This document shows, piece by piece, positions 34,342 to 45,949 of a DNA stretch of 64,000 nt. The DNA is from Aurantimonas endophytica (GTDB taxonomy: Bacteria; Pseudomonadota; Alphaproteobacteria; Rhizobiales; Rhizobiaceae), in NCBI RefSeq assembly GCF_014196845.1, contig NZ_JACIEM010000001.1, forward strand, positions 1,240,001 to 1,304,000, given 5' to 3'. A program made the position numbers and the translations under genes. The notes under the pieces are model-generated. The model did no database searches. It had not been told where the DNA came from and was given only the letters and a program-made list of their open reading frames with translations. How positions within the stretch are numbered: position 1 is the stretch's first letter; each line of letters starts with the position of its first letter.

Positions 34342-35124
34342 ATGAGCCAAGACGAACTCCTCTACGAGGTCCGCGGTAGGACGGGCTGGATCACGCTGAA
34401 CCGGCCGCAGGCCCGCAACGCGCTGACTTTCGCCATGTACGAAGGCCTGGCGGAGATATGCCGGACCGTGCCGACCGACGGCTCGGTGAAATGCCTCGTC
34501 GTCACCGGCGCCGGCGAGAAGGCGTTTGCCGCCGGCACCGACATGGCGCAGTTTCGCGGCTTCTCTGCCGACCAGGACGCGCTCGACTATGAGCACAAGA
34601 TGGATGTCGTGCTCGGAGCGGTGGAGGCCTGCAAGCTGCCGATCATCGCGGCGATCTCGGGGGCCTGCACCGGCGGCGGCGCCGCCATCGCTGCAGCTTG
34701 CGACATCCGCATCGCCACGACGGATCTTCGCTTCGGCTTCCCGATCGCGCGGACCCTCGGCAACTGCCTGTCGATCACCAACCTTTCGCGCCTTTCCAGC
34801 CTGATGGGGCCCGGCCGCACCAAGGAGATCATCTTCACCGCGCGCCTCCTCGGCGCCGAGGAAGCACTCTCCTGCGGCCTGGTGTCCGAGATCATCGCCG
34901 ACCACGCGGCCCTGATCGCCCGCGCCGAGGAACTGGCCTCGCTGCTCGCCGGGCACGCGCCGATCACGCTGGCCACCACCAAGGAGGCGTTGCGCCGCCT
35001 GCGCGTCGAGGGCGCCGGCGCCGACGACCGCGACCTCGTCGTCAAGGCCTATATGAGCGTCGACTTCAAGGAGGGCATCGAAGCCTTCCTCGGCAAGCGC
35101 AAACCCGAATGGAAGGGCCGCTGA
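34342..35124 (+). CDS. crotonase-fold (enoyl-CoA hydratase/isomerase family) protein lacking the usual catalytic Glu pair
   Basis: A 260-residue crotonase-family protein. The CoA-binding and oxyanion features are present: WITLNRPQARNALTFAMYEG, AFAAGTDMAQF and ACTGGGAAIAAACDIRIA. The two glutamates used by classic hydratases (Glu144 and Glu164 in the rat enzyme) align with Ala115 (GGGAAI) and Ile135 (FGFPIARTLGN). It is thus unlikely to be a standard hydratase and may be an isomerase, a decarboxylase, a hydrolase or a CoA-ester enzyme with other catalytic groups. It is placed directly between the TRAP large permease and a class III CoA-transferase (its TGA shares one base with the next ATG), so the two probably act on the same acyl-CoA. 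Confidence 0.85.
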   Translation: MSQDELLYEVRGRTGWITLNRPQARNALTFAMYEGLAEICRTVPTDGSVKCLVVTGAGEKAFAAGTDMAQFRGFSADQDALDYEHKMDVVLGAVEACKLPIIAAISGACTGGGAAIAAACDIRIATTDLRFGFPIARTLGNCLSITNLSRLSSLMGPGRTKEIIFTARLLGAEEALSCGLVSEIIADHAALIARAEELASLLAGHAPITLATTKEALRRLRVEGAGADDRDLVVKAYMSVDFKEGIEAFLGKRKPEWKGR

Positions 35125-36341
35125 TGGCTGCCGCCAAGGGCCCGCTCGAGGGCATGAAGGTCGTCGAGCTGGCGCATATCATGGCCGGGCCGGTCTGCGG
35201 CATGATGCTCGCCGACATGGGCGCCGACGTCATCAAGGTCGAGAAGCCGGAGGGCGACGACACCCGCCGCTTCCTGCCGCCGGACATCAACGGCGAATCC
35301 GCCGCCTACATGATGATGAACCGCAACAAGCGCGGCATCGTGCTCGACCTGAAGAGCGAAGACGGCAAGGCGGTGCTGCGGCGCATGCTGGAGACCGCCG
35401 ACGTCGTCATCGAGAACTACCGCATGGGCACGATGGAGAAGCTCGGCCTCGGCTACGAGAAGCTGCGCGAGGCCAATCCCGGGCTGATCTACTGCGAGAT
35501 CTCCGGCTTCGGCCGCACCGGTCCCTATGCCGGCCGCGGCGGCTTCGACCTGATTGCGCAGGGGATGAGCGGGCTGATGTCGATCACCGGCGAGGGCGCC
35601 GGGCGCCCGCCGGTGAAGTCCGGCGCGCCGGTCACCGACATCACCGCCGGCATCCTCGGCGCGCTTGGCTGCGCCGCCGCCTATGCACGCAAGCTGCAGA
35701 CCGGCGAAGGCCAGAAGGTCGACACCTCGCTCTTCGAGGCAGGCATCACCCACACCTACTGGCAGTCGGCCATTGCCTTCGCCACCGGCGTGGCGCCGGG
35801 CCCGCTCGGCTCCGCCCACCCGCTGAACGCCCCCTACCAGGCCTTCCGCACCGAAGACGGATGGATCAATCTCGGCGCCGCCAACCAGAAGAACTGGGAG
35901 CGCATGCTGGCGGTGATCGGCGCCGAGGAACTGGCATCCGACCCGCGCTTCGCCAATAATCACGACCGCATGCAGAACCTGCCCGCCCTCGCCGCGATTC
36001 TCGACGATCATTTCTCGACCCGCACGTCGGCCGAATGGCTGGAACGGCTTGAAGCCGCGGGCGTGCCCGCTGGGCCGGTGCTGGACGTCGGCGAGATGCA
36101 CCGCGACCCTCAGACGCTCCATCGCGAGATGGTGGTCGAGACCACGCACCCGACCGCTGGACCGGTGAAGGCGATCGGCCTGCCCATCAAGTTTTCGGAG
36201 ACCCCCGGCGGCGTGATCCGGCCGGCGCCGCTGCTCGGCCAGCACAGCCGCGAGGTGCTGGCGGAATACGGTTGGGATGACGACGCCGTCGACGCCTTCC
36301 TGGCCTCCGGCGCGGTCCGCGAGAGCGCGGCCGGCCGCTGA
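35124..36341 (+). CDS. CaiB/BaiF class III CoA-transferase
   Basis: A 405-residue enzyme. It starts PLEGMKVVELAHIMAGPVCG, the canonical N-terminus, with MMLADMGADVIKVEKPEGDD next. The catalytic Asp is Asp142 in GGFDLIAQGMSGLM, preceded by ISGFGRTGPYAGR. The C-terminal interlocking domain includes PYQAFRTEDGWINLGAANQK and VPAGPVLDVGEMHRDPQ. It transfers CoA between carboxylic acids, activating an imported acid with a donor such as succinyl-CoA. The start codon shares a base with the crotonase stop (TGATG), indicating coupling. The substrate is presumably the TRAP ligand or a product of it. Confidence 0.92.
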   Translation: MAAAKGPLEGMKVVELAHIMAGPVCGMMLADMGADVIKVEKPEGDDTRRFLPPDINGESAAYMMMNRNKRGIVLDLKSEDGKAVLRRMLETADVVIENYRMGTMEKLGLGYEKLREANPGLIYCEISGFGRTGPYAGRGGFDLIAQGMSGLMSITGEGAGRPPVKSGAPVTDITAGILGALGCAAAYARKLQTGEGQKVDTSLFEAGITHTYWQSAIAFATGVAPGPLGSAHPLNAPYQAFRTEDGWINLGAANQKNWERMLAVIGAEELASDPRFANNHDRMQNLPALAAILDDHFSTRTSAEWLERLEAAGVPAGPVLDVGEMHRDPQTLHREMVVETTHPTAGPVKAIGLPIKFSETPGGVIRPAPLLGQHSREVLAEYGWDDDAVDAFLASGAVRESAAGR

Positions 36342-36354
36342 TGGCGCAGGGCGC

Positions 36355-37638
36355 GTGACCCGTACCGACCGCTTCGACGACCTTGCCGGCGTGTCGGCAG
36401 ACGCGTTGCAGGCCGAGCTCGCCGAGCGGGTGCGCGGCGAGGCGCATCGTCTCAGGCACGAGCGGCTGAACCTCTACGCCGGCGCCAACATCCTGACGCC
36501 GGCGCTTGCCGCCGGCTTCGATCCGACGCTCAGCCTGATGCCGTTCATGGGCCCGCCGCGCGACAAGGAGCAGCCGGGCAGCGACTTCGCCGCCTCGCTG
36601 GAGGTGCTGACCAGCCGGCTGGCCTGCGAGGTCTTCGACGCCGCCTGGGCCGACTGCCGGCTGCCCAGCTGCACCATCGCCAATCTCGCCGTCTTCGCGT
36701 GCTTCACCTCGCCGGGCGATACGATCCTCGCCCCGGCAGCGACCGATGGCGGCCATCTCAGCCAGCGGCGCGGCGGTACGCCGTCCCTGTTCGGCCTCGA
36801 CATCGTCGAACTGCCCTTCGATGCCGCGCGGCAGCGCCTCGACTCGCTCGCTGCCGCCGCGCTGGTGCGCGCCCACCGGCCCCGCCTGGTCATGCTGGGC
36901 CGCAGCGTCATGCTGGGTCCCGACGCCCTGGAACCGGTGGTCACCGCCGCCCGCGGTGTGGGCGCGATCACGGTCTACGATCTTTCCCACGTCGCCGGAC
37001 TGGCGGCGGGCGGCGTCTTCCCGAACCCGCTGCGCGACGGCGTCGATCTCCTCACGATGTCGACCTACAAGACGTTGGCCGGACCGACCGGCGCGATCGT
37101 CGCCGGCACCGATCCCGAAATCGGCGCGCGTTTCGCCGACTTCGCCGACTCGACGCTTTTGGCCAATCAGGATGCCGCCCGCTTGCCGGCCTTGGCGGGC
37201 GCCCTCGCCGAGTTCCGTGGCGGCGGCACCTACGCCCGCCGGACGATCGACCTCGCCACGACGCTCAAGACGGCGCTCGCGGCAGCGGACCTGCCAGTCC
37301 TCCTTCCTGCCGCACCGGCCCAGAGCCATCAGGTGGTCGTGCCGATCGGCGGTCTCGACGCGACCAAGGCGGCGATGGCGGCGCTGGAGCGGGGCCATCT
37401 GCTCGTCGGCCGTTGCCCGGTTCCGGGCGAGCCGGGAAGGCACGGGCTGCGCTTCGGCAGCCAGCTCGCCGCCCGCATCGGCATTGCCCCGGACAGCCTG
37501 ACGGCGGTCGCCGCAGCGGTGGCCGCCCTGCTGCGCGCGACGAACGAGCAGGGCCAGCCACCGGCGGAGGAACACGAAGCGGTACTCGCCTGCCGGCATG
37601 CGGTATCGGCGGCCCTGGCATCAGCTTCACCGGGGTAG
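36355..37638 (+). CDS. serine hydroxymethyltransferase-like PLP enzyme with non-canonical active site
   Basis: A 427-residue fold type I PLP protein from a GTG at 36355. It follows the SHMT path: LNLYAGANILTPALAAGF where SHMT has LIASENY..P, and SHVAGLAAGGVFPNPL where SHMT has the cofactor Asp/His region. The PLP lysine is Lys239 in TMSTYKTLAGPTGAIV. Two residues important for SHMT differ: the catalytic Glu of the SEN motif is Ala44 (GAN), and the His before the PLP lysine is Tyr238 (STYK). The folate-dependent reaction is therefore doubtful; an aldolase, transaminase or lyase on a beta-hydroxy amino acid is possible. The gene lies between the CoA-transferase and gcvT, so its product probably feeds glycine to the cleavage system. 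Confidence 0.78.
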   Translation: MTRTDRFDDLAGVSADALQAELAERVRGEAHRLRHERLNLYAGANILTPALAAGFDPTLSLMPFMGPPRDKEQPGSDFAASLEVLTSRLACEVFDAAWADCRLPSCTIANLAVFACFTSPGDTILAPAATDGGHLSQRRGGTPSLFGLDIVELPFDAARQRLDSLAAAALVRAHRPRLVMLGRSVMLGPDALEPVVTAARGVGAITVYDLSHVAGLAAGGVFPNPLRDGVDLLTMSTYKTLAGPTGAIVAGTDPEIGARFADFADSTLLANQDAARLPALAGALAEFRGGGTYARRTIDLATTLKTALAAADLPVLLPAAPAQSHQVVVPIGGLDATKAAMAALERGHLLVGRCPVPGEPGRHGLRFGSQLAARIGIAPDSLTAVAAAVAALLRATNEQGQPPAEEHEAVLACRHAVSAALASASPG

Positions 37639-37721
37639 ACGCGCCGACAGACTGCGACTACCCAACATCCTGCCTATCGTCCGCCCGGACGAATCGCGAC
37701 TTTCACAAGGAGCTGGCGCGC

Positions 37722-38855
37722 ATGACGACCCTCAAGCGGACCCCGCTTTACGACCTCCACGTCTCGCTGGGTGCGCGGCTGGTGCCGTTCGCGGGCTACG
37801 AGATGCCGGTCCAGTACCCGGCCGGCATCATGAAGGAACACCTTCACACCCGCAGCGCTGCCGGGCTGTTCGACGTCTCGCACATGGGGCAGATCGCGAT
37901 CCGCCCGCGATCCGGCAACCTGCGCGACGCGGCGCTGGCGCTGGAGACGCTGGTTCCGGTCGACGTCGCGGGCCTTCCCGAGGGCCGTCAGCGCTACGGC
38001 CTCTTCACCGATGGGTCGGGCGGCATACTCGACGATCTGATGATCGCCAACCGCGGCGACCATCTGTTCCTCGTCGTCAACGCCGCCTGCAAGGAGCAGG
38101 ACCTGGCGCATCTGGAGGCCGGCCTCGCCGCCACCTGCGTCGTTGAGAACCTGCCGCATCGGGCGCTGCTGGCACTGCAGGGGCCGGCGGCGGAGGCAGC
38201 GCTCGCAACGCTTGCCCCGGACGTTGCCGGCATGCGCTTTATGGACGTTCGGACGGTCGAGCTTGTCGGCGCCGGCTGTATCGTCTCGCGGTCCGGCTAC
38301 ACCGGCGAGGATGGCTACGAGATCTCCGTGCCGGCAGCCGATGCGGCGCGGCTTGCGCAAGCGTTGCTCGCCATCGACGGCGTGGCGCCCGTCGGTCTCG
38401 GGGCCCGCGACTCGCTTCGGCTGGAGGCGGGCCTTTGCCTGCATGGCAGCGACATCGACACCACCACGACCCCCGTGGAAGCCTCGCTCGAATGGGCCAT
38501 CCAGAAGATCCGGCGCGCCGGCGGCGAACGCGCAGGCGGCTTTCCCGGCGCCGACTTGATCCTGAAGCAGCTGTGCGCGGGCGCTGCGCGCCGCCGTGTC
38601 GGGCTGCAGCCCGAGACCAAGGCACCGATCCGTGCCGGCACGCCGCTTTTTGCCGAGGAGGAAGGTGGCGAGCCGATCGGCGGCGTCACCTCCGGCGGCT
38701 TCGCGCCCTCTCTGGAGACGCCCGTCGCCATGGGCTACGTTCCGACGAAACAGGCGGGAGTGGGCACCCGTCTCTTTGCGGAGGTGCGCGGCAAGCGGCT
38801 TCCCGTCGTCGTCACCTCCCTGCCCTTCGTCACGCCCGGCTACAAGCGCCGGTAG
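37722..38855 (+). CDS. gcvT: glycine cleavage system aminomethyltransferase (T protein)
   Basis: A 377-residue T protein that transfers the methylene group of the lipoyl-bound aminomethyl to tetrahydrofolate. Motifs: LYDLHVSLGARLVPFAGYEM, HTRSAAGLFDVSHMGQI, SRSGYTGEDGYEISVPAADA, GLGARDSLRLEAGLCLHGSD with the catalytic Asp region, and ITSGGFAPSLETPVAMGYV-like ending (here VTSGGFAPSLETPVAMGYVP). AAGGAG lies ten bases before the ATG at 37722; the frame is open far upstream but overlaps the SHMT-like gene. An 83-base gap precedes it, without the conserved features of a glycine riboswitch. Confidence 0.95.
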   Translation: MTTLKRTPLYDLHVSLGARLVPFAGYEMPVQYPAGIMKEHLHTRSAAGLFDVSHMGQIAIRPRSGNLRDAALALETLVPVDVAGLPEGRQRYGLFTDGSGGILDDLMIANRGDHLFLVVNAACKEQDLAHLEAGLAATCVVENLPHRALLALQGPAAEAALATLAPDVAGMRFMDVRTVELVGAGCIVSRSGYTGEDGYEISVPAADAARLAQALLAIDGVAPVGLGARDSLRLEAGLCLHGSDIDTTTTPVEASLEWAIQKIRRAGGERAGGFPGADLILKQLCAGAARRRVGLQPETKAPIRAGTPLFAEEEGGEPIGGVTSGGFAPSLETPVAMGYVPTKQAGVGTRLFAEVRGKRLPVVVTSLPFVTPGYKRR

Positions 38856-38874
38856 ACACTGAAGGAATTTTCCG

Positions 38875-39243
38875 ATGCTGAAATACACCAAGGACCACGA
38901 GTGGCTGCGGATCGAAGGCGACATGGCGACGGTGGGCATCACCCCGCACGCCTCGGTGCAGCTCGGCGACCTGGTCTTCGTCGAGCTGCCGGCCGTCGGC
39001 ACGAACTTTGCCAAGGGCGACGACGCGGCCGTGGTCGAGTCGGTGAAAGCCGCCTCGGAAATCTACGCGCCGCTCGACGGCGAGATCCTCGAGGTCAACC
39101 AGGCGATCGTCGACGACCCGTCGATCGTCAACAGCGATCCGGGCGAAGCCGGCTGGTTCTTCAAGATGAAGCTCGCCGATGCCAGTGCCGCGGCCGAGCT
39201 GATGGACGAGGACGCCTACAACGCGATGGTCGGGCAGGCCTGA
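38875..39243 (+). CDS. gcvH: glycine cleavage system H protein
   Basis: A 122-residue lipoyl carrier. It reads [20 protein letters not shown], then [20 protein letters not shown], and the lipoylation site Lys58 in [18 protein letters not shown]. The end [20 protein letters not shown] is typical. It shuttles the aminomethyl group between P, T and L proteins. It lies 19 bases after gcvT and 4 bases before gcvP. Confidence 0.97.
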   Translation: MLKYTKDHEWLRIEGDMATVGITPHASVQLGDLVFVELPAVGTNFAKGDDAAVVESVKAASEIYAPLDGEILEVNQAIVDDPSIVNSDPGEAGWFFKMKLADASAAAELMDEDAYNAMVGQA

Positions 39244-39247
39244 TCCG

Positions 39248-42100
<2,853 letters not shown>

Positions 42101-42130
42101 CGGCGCCCAGCCAAAGGATTGCCTGCCACC

Positions 42131-42574
42131 ATGGGTGATCCGGGGCTCTATGGCGGGCTGGTGCTCGCCTCGTTCCTGGCAGCGACGCTGCTGCCGGGAT
42201 CGTCGGAAGCGCTGCTCTCCGGGCTGCTGGCACAGGGCTACGGCGAGCCCACCCTGCTCGTCGCCGCCGCCTCCTTCGGCAACGTCACCGGCTCGCTCGC
42301 CAACTGGCTTTGCGGGCGCTTCCTCGCCCGTTTCATGGGAAGGCGCTGGTTTCCGGTGTCGGAGAAAGCCTACGGGCAGGCAGCGTCCTGGTTCGAGCGC
42401 TACGGTCTCTGGACGCTGCTGTTCGCATGGGTGCCGATCATCGGCGACCCGCTGACGGTCGTCGCGGGAGCCCTGCGGACGCCGCTCGTGCCATTCCTCG
42501 CACTTGTCACCGTCGGCAAGGTGCTGCGCTATGCCGGCGTCGCCGCCGCGACGCTCTGGTGGACTGGCGGCTGA
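42131..42574 (+). CDS. YqaA/DedA-like (SNARE-associated) membrane protein
   Basis: A 147-residue membrane protein with about four hydrophobic segments: LYGGLVLASFLAATLLPGSS (the LPGSSE motif is characteristic of YqaA), the amphipathic linker FGNVTGSLANWLCGRFLARF, then FERYGLWTLLFAWVPIIGDP, matching the DedA (FxGRFxPxxG-like) motif position, and a C-terminal helix. DedA relatives support membrane homeostasis and lipid flipping. The ATG at 42131 is used; AAAGGA lies 12 bases before it. It follows gcvP by 30 bases and may share its transcript. Confidence 0.8.
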   Translation: MGDPGLYGGLVLASFLAATLLPGSSEALLSGLLAQGYGEPTLLVAAASFGNVTGSLANWLCGRFLARFMGRRWFPVSEKAYGQAASWFERYGLWTLLFAWVPIIGDPLTVVAGALRTPLVPFLALVTVGKVLRYAGVAAATLWWTGG

Positions 42575-42644
42575 CCGTCAGCGATGGTGCAGCCATTATC
42601 GGACGGCACTGTCTCGGCCCCCGCGGCGCGGTTATGGTGCGGGC

Positions 42645-44063
42645 ATGATCGCTGCCCTCTATGCCCATCTGGGTCTCATCTATCTGATCTGCGAATGGAT
42701 CATCCGGCTGGCGATGCTGGCAGTGGTGCCGCGCCGGCGCAACTCGCCGTCGGCGCGGAGCTGGCTGCTCTTCATCTTCTTCCTGCCGATACCGGGCATC
42801 ATCATTTATGCCGCGATCGGCCGTCCGGCCTTTGCCCGATGGCGCGCCGAGCGCTTCCGGCGGCTCGACCCGTTCTTCGCCGAGACCAATGCAAGCATGG
42901 GCGGAATGCGGACGGCGATGCCCGACGACCAGAATCGCAAGGCGGTGGAGCTTGCCGACAGCGTCGGCGGGTTCCCGCCGATCGGCGGCAACGCCATCGA
43001 GCTGATGGACGGATATGACGAGACCATCGACCGGCTGGTTGCCGATATCGACGCCGCGCGGCATCACGTGCGGCTGCTGGTCTACATCTTCGCCGACGAT
43101 GCGACGGGGACGAGGGTCATCGACGCGCTCGCGCGTGCGGTCGCCCGGGGCGTGAAATGCCATGTCCTGCTCGATCCCGTCGGCTCGCATCGCTGGCGCC
43201 GCGGCACCGTCTCGCGCCTGCGCTCGGCCGGTGTCGAGGTCCGCGAGGCCTTGCCCTACCGGCTACTGCATCGTCGCACCCGCGGCGACATGCGCAACCA
43301 CCGCAAGCTCTTCGTGATCGACGGCGAGATCGGCTATGCCGGCTCGCAGAACATCGTCGACAAGGACTTCCGGCCGGGCGTCACCAACCGCGAGCTTGTC
43401 GTGCGCGTCGTCGGGCCGGTCGTCGCGGCGATGACGGCAGTGTTCGTTGCCGACTGGTTCCTCGAGACCGAGACCATGCTCTGCGATGCCGTCGACGTCC
43501 CGCCGCCGGCCGGAGCCGTCGTCGCGCAGATCCTGCCGAGCGGCGCCAACTACCCGCTGGAGGGCTTCGCCACCCTGCTCGTCTGGCTGATCCACACGGC
43601 GCAACACTCGGTCGTGGTGACGACGCCCTACCTCATCCCCGAGGAAGAGCTGATGGGCGCGATGCGCACCGCGGTGCTGCGCGGCGTCCGGGTCAGCATC
43701 ATCGTCTCGGCCGTCACCGACCAGCGGCTCGTGCGGCTTGCGCAGGAATCCTATTACGAGGATCTCCTGGCGGCCGGGGTCTCGATCTACCTCTTCGAGA
43801 ATTTTCTGCTGCACGCCAAGAATGTTAGCATCGACGGGCGCCTGTCGATCATCGGCTCGAGCAATGTCGACCTGCGCTCGTTCCAGCTGAACGAGGAAGT
43901 CAGCCTGCTGATCCCTGACGAGACGACGACGATGATGCTCGACGCGACCCAGGATCGGGCGATCGACGGCAGCCGGCAGCTGCTGCTGGAAGACTGGAAA
44001 CGCCGTTCCCGGCCAAGGCGTTTTGCCGAAAACCTCGCCCGACTCCTCAGCCCGTTGCTCTGA
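42645..44063 (+). CDS. cls: cardiolipin synthase (phospholipase D family)
   Basis: A 472-residue enzyme with two N-terminal membrane helices (LGLIYLICEWIIRLAMLAVV, SWLLFIFFLPIPGIIIYAAI). It has two intact HKD motifs: HRKLFVID in NHRKLFVIDGEIGYAGSQNI, and HAKNVSID in FLLHAKNVSIDGRLSIIGSSN. It joins two phosphatidylglycerols, or PG and PE, to form cardiolipin at the inner membrane. The ATG at 42645 starts at the first helix; longer readings overlap the DedA-like gene. The PLD-type cls is normal for rhizobia. Confidence 0.93.
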   Translation: MIAALYAHLGLIYLICEWIIRLAMLAVVPRRRNSPSARSWLLFIFFLPIPGIIIYAAIGRPAFARWRAERFRRLDPFFAETNASMGGMRTAMPDDQNRKAVELADSVGGFPPIGGNAIELMDGYDETIDRLVADIDAARHHVRLLVYIFADDATGTRVIDALARAVARGVKCHVLLDPVGSHRWRRGTVSRLRSAGVEVREALPYRLLHRRTRGDMRNHRKLFVIDGEIGYAGSQNIVDKDFRPGVTNRELVVRVVGPVVAAMTAVFVADWFLETETMLCDAVDVPPPAGAVVAQILPSGANYPLEGFATLLVWLIHTAQHSVVVTTPYLIPEEELMGAMRTAVLRGVRVSIIVSAVTDQRLVRLAQESYYEDLLAAGVSIYLFENFLLHAKNVSIDGRLSIIGSSNVDLRSFQLNEEVSLLIPDETTTMMLDATQDRAIDGSRQLLLEDWKRRSRPRRFAENLARLLSPLL

Positions 44064-44334
44064 GCGCGCAGGTCTCGCGCGAACGGACTGCCCGCGGACG
44101 GCGCGGATGACGTTGAGGGAAGGCGCGAGCCGATTTCGGCGTCTCGCGGTCGGTGACGTTTGAAACGAAATGCACCCTTCGCGGTCATCTTCCTGGTCAG
44201 ACTGCCGCGATTGTATACGGCTTTCTTCGGGTCCTGCACGCGCTTCCCCGCGCTCCGCTGATCAACCGCTTGGCACGCTGCTTGCTCGCTTCCTTGTCGA
44301 GACCGGATCTCGACATGAAGCAAAGGAGCCTTGC
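44064..44334. other. intergenic region before the second TRAP operon
   Basis: 271 bases with no supported gene. ATTGTATACGG near 44211-44221 has a GTATAC palindrome core like the half sites of FCD-type GntR operators. The other arm is degenerate, so I do not call an operator. Confidence 0.35.
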
Positions 44335-45417
44335 ATGAAGCGTCGCCAATTCATCACCGGGACCGCCGTCGCCGCGGCAACGTTGCCGCTCGCCGCACCC
44401 TCGATCGTGCGGGCGCAGGAAAGCTTCAACTGGAAGATGACCAACGCCTACGGGCCCGGCTCGCCCTTCTACGTGGACGGTCCCGGCAGCCCGACCGATT
44501 TCTGCGCGAAGGTCGCGGCGATGAGCGGCGGACGCCTGAACATCCAGCACTTCGCGGCCGGTGAACTGATCCCCGCGCTGGAAGGCTTCGACGCGGTGCA
44601 GAGCGGCACGGTCGAGATGAACGCCGCCAACGCCTATTTCTGGGCGGGCAGGATTCCGGCCGCGCAGTATTTCACCACCGTCCCGTTCGGCATGAACTTC
44701 GCCGGCCAGACGGCATGGATCTACCACGGCGGCGGCCAGGCGCTCTGGGACGAGCTCTACGAGCCGATCGGCCTGAAGGCGATGCCGATGGGAAATACCG
44801 GCGTGCAGATGACCGGCTGGTTCCGCGAGCCGCTGGAGACCGTCGAGGACCTCAACGGCCTGAAGATGCGCGTGCCGGGTCTGGCCGGAAAGGTCTACGC
44901 GACGCTCGGCGTCGACGTCCGCCTCCTGCCGGGCGGGGAGATCTTCCCGGCGCTGGAGCGCGGCGTCATCGATGCCGCCGAGTTCGTCGGCCCTTACCAG
45001 GACCGGCGGCTCGGCCTGCAGAACGCGGCCAAGTACTACTACACCACCGGCTGGCACGAGCCGAACAACGTGACGGAGCTTCTGGTCAACAAGGCGGCCT
45101 GGGACAGCCTGCCCGATGATCTGAAGGCGATCGTCGAGGTCGCGGCCAAGGCCTGCACGGTCGAGAGCTATACCTGGTGCGAGGCGGTCAACGCCGAAGC
45201 CCTGAAGGACCTCGTCGACAACGAGGGCGTCACCGCGCAGGTGCTGCCGGCCGGCATCATCGAGGCACTTCGCGAGGCGACCGACACGGCGCTTGCCGAC
45301 GCCGGGGCCAGCGACCCGGCGCTCAAGAAGGTTCACGACGCCTACATGGCCTTCAAGACCGAGCACGACGCCTGGGGTGGCCGCTCCGAGGAGCCGCTCT
45401 TCGGTCTGAAGTCCTGA
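44335..45417 (+). CDS. TRAP transporter substrate-binding protein, TakP/MctP-like, Tat signal (second system)
   Basis: A 360-residue protein with a twin-arginine signal (KRRQFITGTAVAAATLPLAA, cleavage near VRA-QE), so it is probably exported folded. The mature part resembles the 2-oxoacid/monocarboxylate binding proteins: TTVPFGMNFAGQTAWIYHGG, GWFREPLETVEDLNGLKMRV with the carboxylate-binding Arg, EIFPALERGVIDAAEFVGPY and WHEPNNVTELLVNKAAW. The ligand is likely a keto- or hydroxyacid, possibly with a cation. AAAGGAG precedes the ATG. It heads an operon with DctQ, DctM and a gamma-glutamyltransferase homologue at 4-base gaps. Confidence 0.92.
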   Translation: MKRRQFITGTAVAAATLPLAAPSIVRAQESFNWKMTNAYGPGSPFYVDGPGSPTDFCAKVAAMSGGRLNIQHFAAGELIPALEGFDAVQSGTVEMNAANAYFWAGRIPAAQYFTTVPFGMNFAGQTAWIYHGGGQALWDELYEPIGLKAMPMGNTGVQMTGWFREPLETVEDLNGLKMRVPGLAGKVYATLGVDVRLLPGGEIFPALERGVIDAAEFVGPYQDRRLGLQNAAKYYYTTGWHEPNNVTELLVNKAAWDSLPDDLKAIVEVAAKACTVESYTWCEAVNAEALKDLVDNEGVTAQVLPAGIIEALREATDTALADAGASDPALKKVHDAYMAFKTEHDAWGGRSEEPLFGLKS

Positions 45418-45421
45418 CGAA

Positions 45422-45946
45422 ATGGCGGAAAGCCTGATCAAGATCGCGGGCCAGGCCGAACGCCTGGTCCGCGTCATCGGCCATGTCGCGGCGTGGTCGG
45501 CCGTCCTGCTCGTGCTGCTGGTCGCCGGTAACGTCCTCGGCCGCTACCTCCTCGGCCTCAGCAGCGTGGCGGCGCAGGAACTCGAATGGCATGTGATGGC
45601 CTTCGGCGCCTTGTTCGGGATGGCCTACGGCATCAACCAGGGCGCCGAGGTGCGGGTCGACGTGCTTTACGAGCGCTTCGGGCCGCGCACGCGGCTCCTG
45701 GTCGATCTGCTCGGCACGATCGGCCTGCTGATCGTCAGCCTGGCGCTCGCCTGGTTCGCGACACGCTACGTCATGCAGAGCTACGCCATGAACGAGGGAT
45801 CGCCCGACCCCGGCGGCCTGACCCGGCGCTATCTGCTGAAGGGCCTGCTTCCGATTGCCTTCCTCCTCCTTGCGATCCAGGCCGCCGGCATGACGCTCGT
45901 CAACATCGCCCGTCTGGTCGCTCCCGCCGACCTGCGCCCGGAATAA
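45422..45946 (+). CDS. TRAP transporter small permease DctQ family (second system)
   Basis: A 174-residue protein with four predicted helices. It shows the DctQ pattern VLLVAGNVLGRYLLGLSSVA, AAQELEWHVMAFGALFGMAY and GAEVRVDVLYERFGPRTRLL. It is the larger DctQ form usual with TakP-type systems. It begins 4 bases after the binding-protein gene and ends 3 bases before DctM. Confidence 0.9.
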   Translation: MAESLIKIAGQAERLVRVIGHVAAWSAVLLVLLVAGNVLGRYLLGLSSVAAQELEWHVMAFGALFGMAYGINQGAEVRVDVLYERFGPRTRLLVDLLGTIGLLIVSLALAWFATRYVMQSYAMNEGSPDPGGLTRRYLLKGLLPIAFLLLAIQAAGMTLVNIARLVAPADLRPE

Positions 45947-45949
45947 ACC

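Noticed and set aside
35049-36245. 398-codon minus-strand frame inside the CoA-transferase gene
   Set aside because: Antisense shadow with Arg/His/Gly-rich composition.
37639-37721. possible glycine riboswitch before gcvT
   Set aside because: The gap is only 83 bases and lacks the conserved GGAGAG-type cores and tandem aptamer layout.
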